A stretch of DNA of 14,263 nucleotides, from NCBI GenBank assembly GCA_964557205.1, contig CAZKZI010000086.1:1-14263 (forward strand), given 5' to 3'. Below the pieces are notes generated by a model. That model made no database searches. It worked only from the letters and a program-made list of their open reading frames with translations, and was not told the origin of the DNA. Below are positions 13,468 to 14,263 of the stretch, one piece after another. Every line of letters begins with the position of its first letter. The stretch's first letter is position 1. The position numbers and the translations under genes were made by a program. This stretch comes from JAQVQN01 sp964557205. Lineage in GTDB: Bacteria > Verrucomicrobiota > Kiritimatiellia > RFP12 > UBA1067.

Positions 13468-14263
13468 ATGAAATGGTTTTGCAGAGTGTTTGTGTTGGCA
13501 TTGGTGATGTCGGCTTGGTGTTCCGGGCTGGCATGGCCGACTGACACTTTGACTACCGACCGGATACTGTTGTTCGACGATTACGAGGACACGTCGGTGT
13601 GGACACACGATGGGCTACCTAGGCCGTCGGGAAAAGCCAACCAGTGGTTAAGAGACGGAACGATCCATACGAATATTTTTGGGTGGAGTTTTATTGATTG
13701 TCGTAATGGGACGCCTATCAATCATGGGCGTGAAATTCCGCCTGAAACGGTAGACAATTGTCAGTCCGCAATGGCGAACTCGACTAATGCTTGTTTCTAT
13801 TCCCCAGTTTTTACAAATGGAATAGGCACAATCTATTTTGATGCGATAAATTGCATAGATGCTGTAACGGTGGCATTGGAAATCACAACTAACATGGTTG
13901 ATCTGACAGGATGTCCGACGAATATAATGTTAGCTGCCGAAACAGCAAACTTGGTGTATGTTTGGCAAACTGTTACAAACATTTATTTGGACGCGCAATC
14001 ATCTTCTTGGGCTACACAACCACATGATTTTTTGAGATATGTTAATCATTTTAATTATTATTTGCCTATAAGACTCAGGATGCGACGTTTAGATGTTGTA
14101 GTAGTCGACAGCAGTGTTACATACGACTCTAATTATGCTACTTTTGACAATATCCGCATATCTCCTCCGCCTGCGGATGTGGTTGTGCGTAAGGCGGAAT
14201 GTGTGTTCCATCCCGGGCATCCTTCGATCGGATCGAATATGATGATCCGCTGTTACGTCGACA
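13468..14263 (+). CDS. Exported hypothetical protein, 5' part only (runs off the window)
   Basis: An open frame of 265 codons continues past the window end without a stop. It begins MKWFCRVFVLALVMSAWCSG, a signal peptide with likely cleavage after GLA (about residue 22). The mature part starts WPTDTLTTDRILLFDDYED and is rich in aromatic residues, Asn, Thr and Asp, as in beta-rich surface proteins. Near the end, YATFDNIRISPPPADV (about 226-241) resembles the strand closing a concanavalin-like jelly roll before a proline-rich linker to a next domain. I do not recognise the family, and the function is unknown. The position 62 bases after the pseudopilin-like gene suggests co-transcription. Codon use and G+C change sharply inside the frame: about 37% over 13801-14160, against 60% in 14161-14220. 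Confidence 0.8.
   Translation, partial: MKWFCRVFVLALVMSAWCSGLAWPTDTLTTDRILLFDDYEDTSVWTHDGLPRPSGKANQWLRDGTIHTNIFGWSFIDCRNGTPINHGREIPPETVDNCQSAMANSTNACFYSPVFTNGIGTIYFDAINCIDAVTVALEITTNMVDLTGCPTNIMLAAETANLVYVWQTVTNIYLDAQSSSWATQPHDFLRYVNHFNYYLPIRLRMRRLDVVVVDSSVTYDSNYATFDNIRISPPPADVVVRKAECVFHPGHPSIGSNMMIRCYVD

Overview
The window looks like chromosomal DNA from a Gram-negative-type bacterium, most likely of the PVC group (Kiritimatiellota, Lentisphaerota or Verrucomicrobiota). This placement is inference. It rests on diaminopimelate synthesis through LL-diaminopimelate aminotransferase (DapL), a lipid A-type acyltransferase, a large pseudopilin-like protein with a C-terminal FADG motif, and a secreted esterase of a kind common in PVC genomes. 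No phage, transposase, CRISPR array or rRNA is visible. Most of the window is housekeeping, and I do not see a clear-cut new multi-gene system. The features most worth following are a dispersed hairpin repeat, a methionine synthase split over two genes, a barrel-only NagA-like enzyme, and an exported protein with an internal low-GC stretch.

Layout. Positions 1-375 hold a terminator for an upstream plus-strand gene, followed by a non-coding region rich in short repeats. Positions 376-3770 (plus strand) encode cobalamin-dependent methionine synthase as two translationally coupled genes, a homocysteine/zinc module and a folate-cobalamin-activation module. A 150-base convergent gap then contains one copy of a 44-base hairpin repeat.

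Positions 3920-11988 hold seven genes on the minus strand. In transcription order they are nadA (quinolinate synthase), a VanZ-like membrane protein, rarA (AAA+ replication/recombination ATPase), a short NagA-like amidohydrolase, a lipid A-type acyltransferase, dapL, and a secreted acetylxylan-esterase-like hydrolase. Three of the six junctions are tight: nadA-VanZ has an 18-base gap, VanZ-rarA has an ATGA overlap, and rarA-nagA has a 22-base gap. The acyltransferase-dapL junction is a second ATGA overlap. The nagA-acyltransferase and dapL-esterase gaps are 61 and 65 bases, so the block is probably one long operon or two or three overlapping units. Amino-sugar, lipid A and diaminopimelate functions suggest a partial cell-envelope theme.

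A second, inverted copy of the hairpin repeat lies upstream of nadA. Next comes a tRNA-Val(GAC) on the minus strand, with its own consensus-like promoter, encoded CCA end and terminator. From 12449 to the window end (plus strand) there is a pseudopilin-like protein and then the first 265 codons of a secreted protein that runs off the window.
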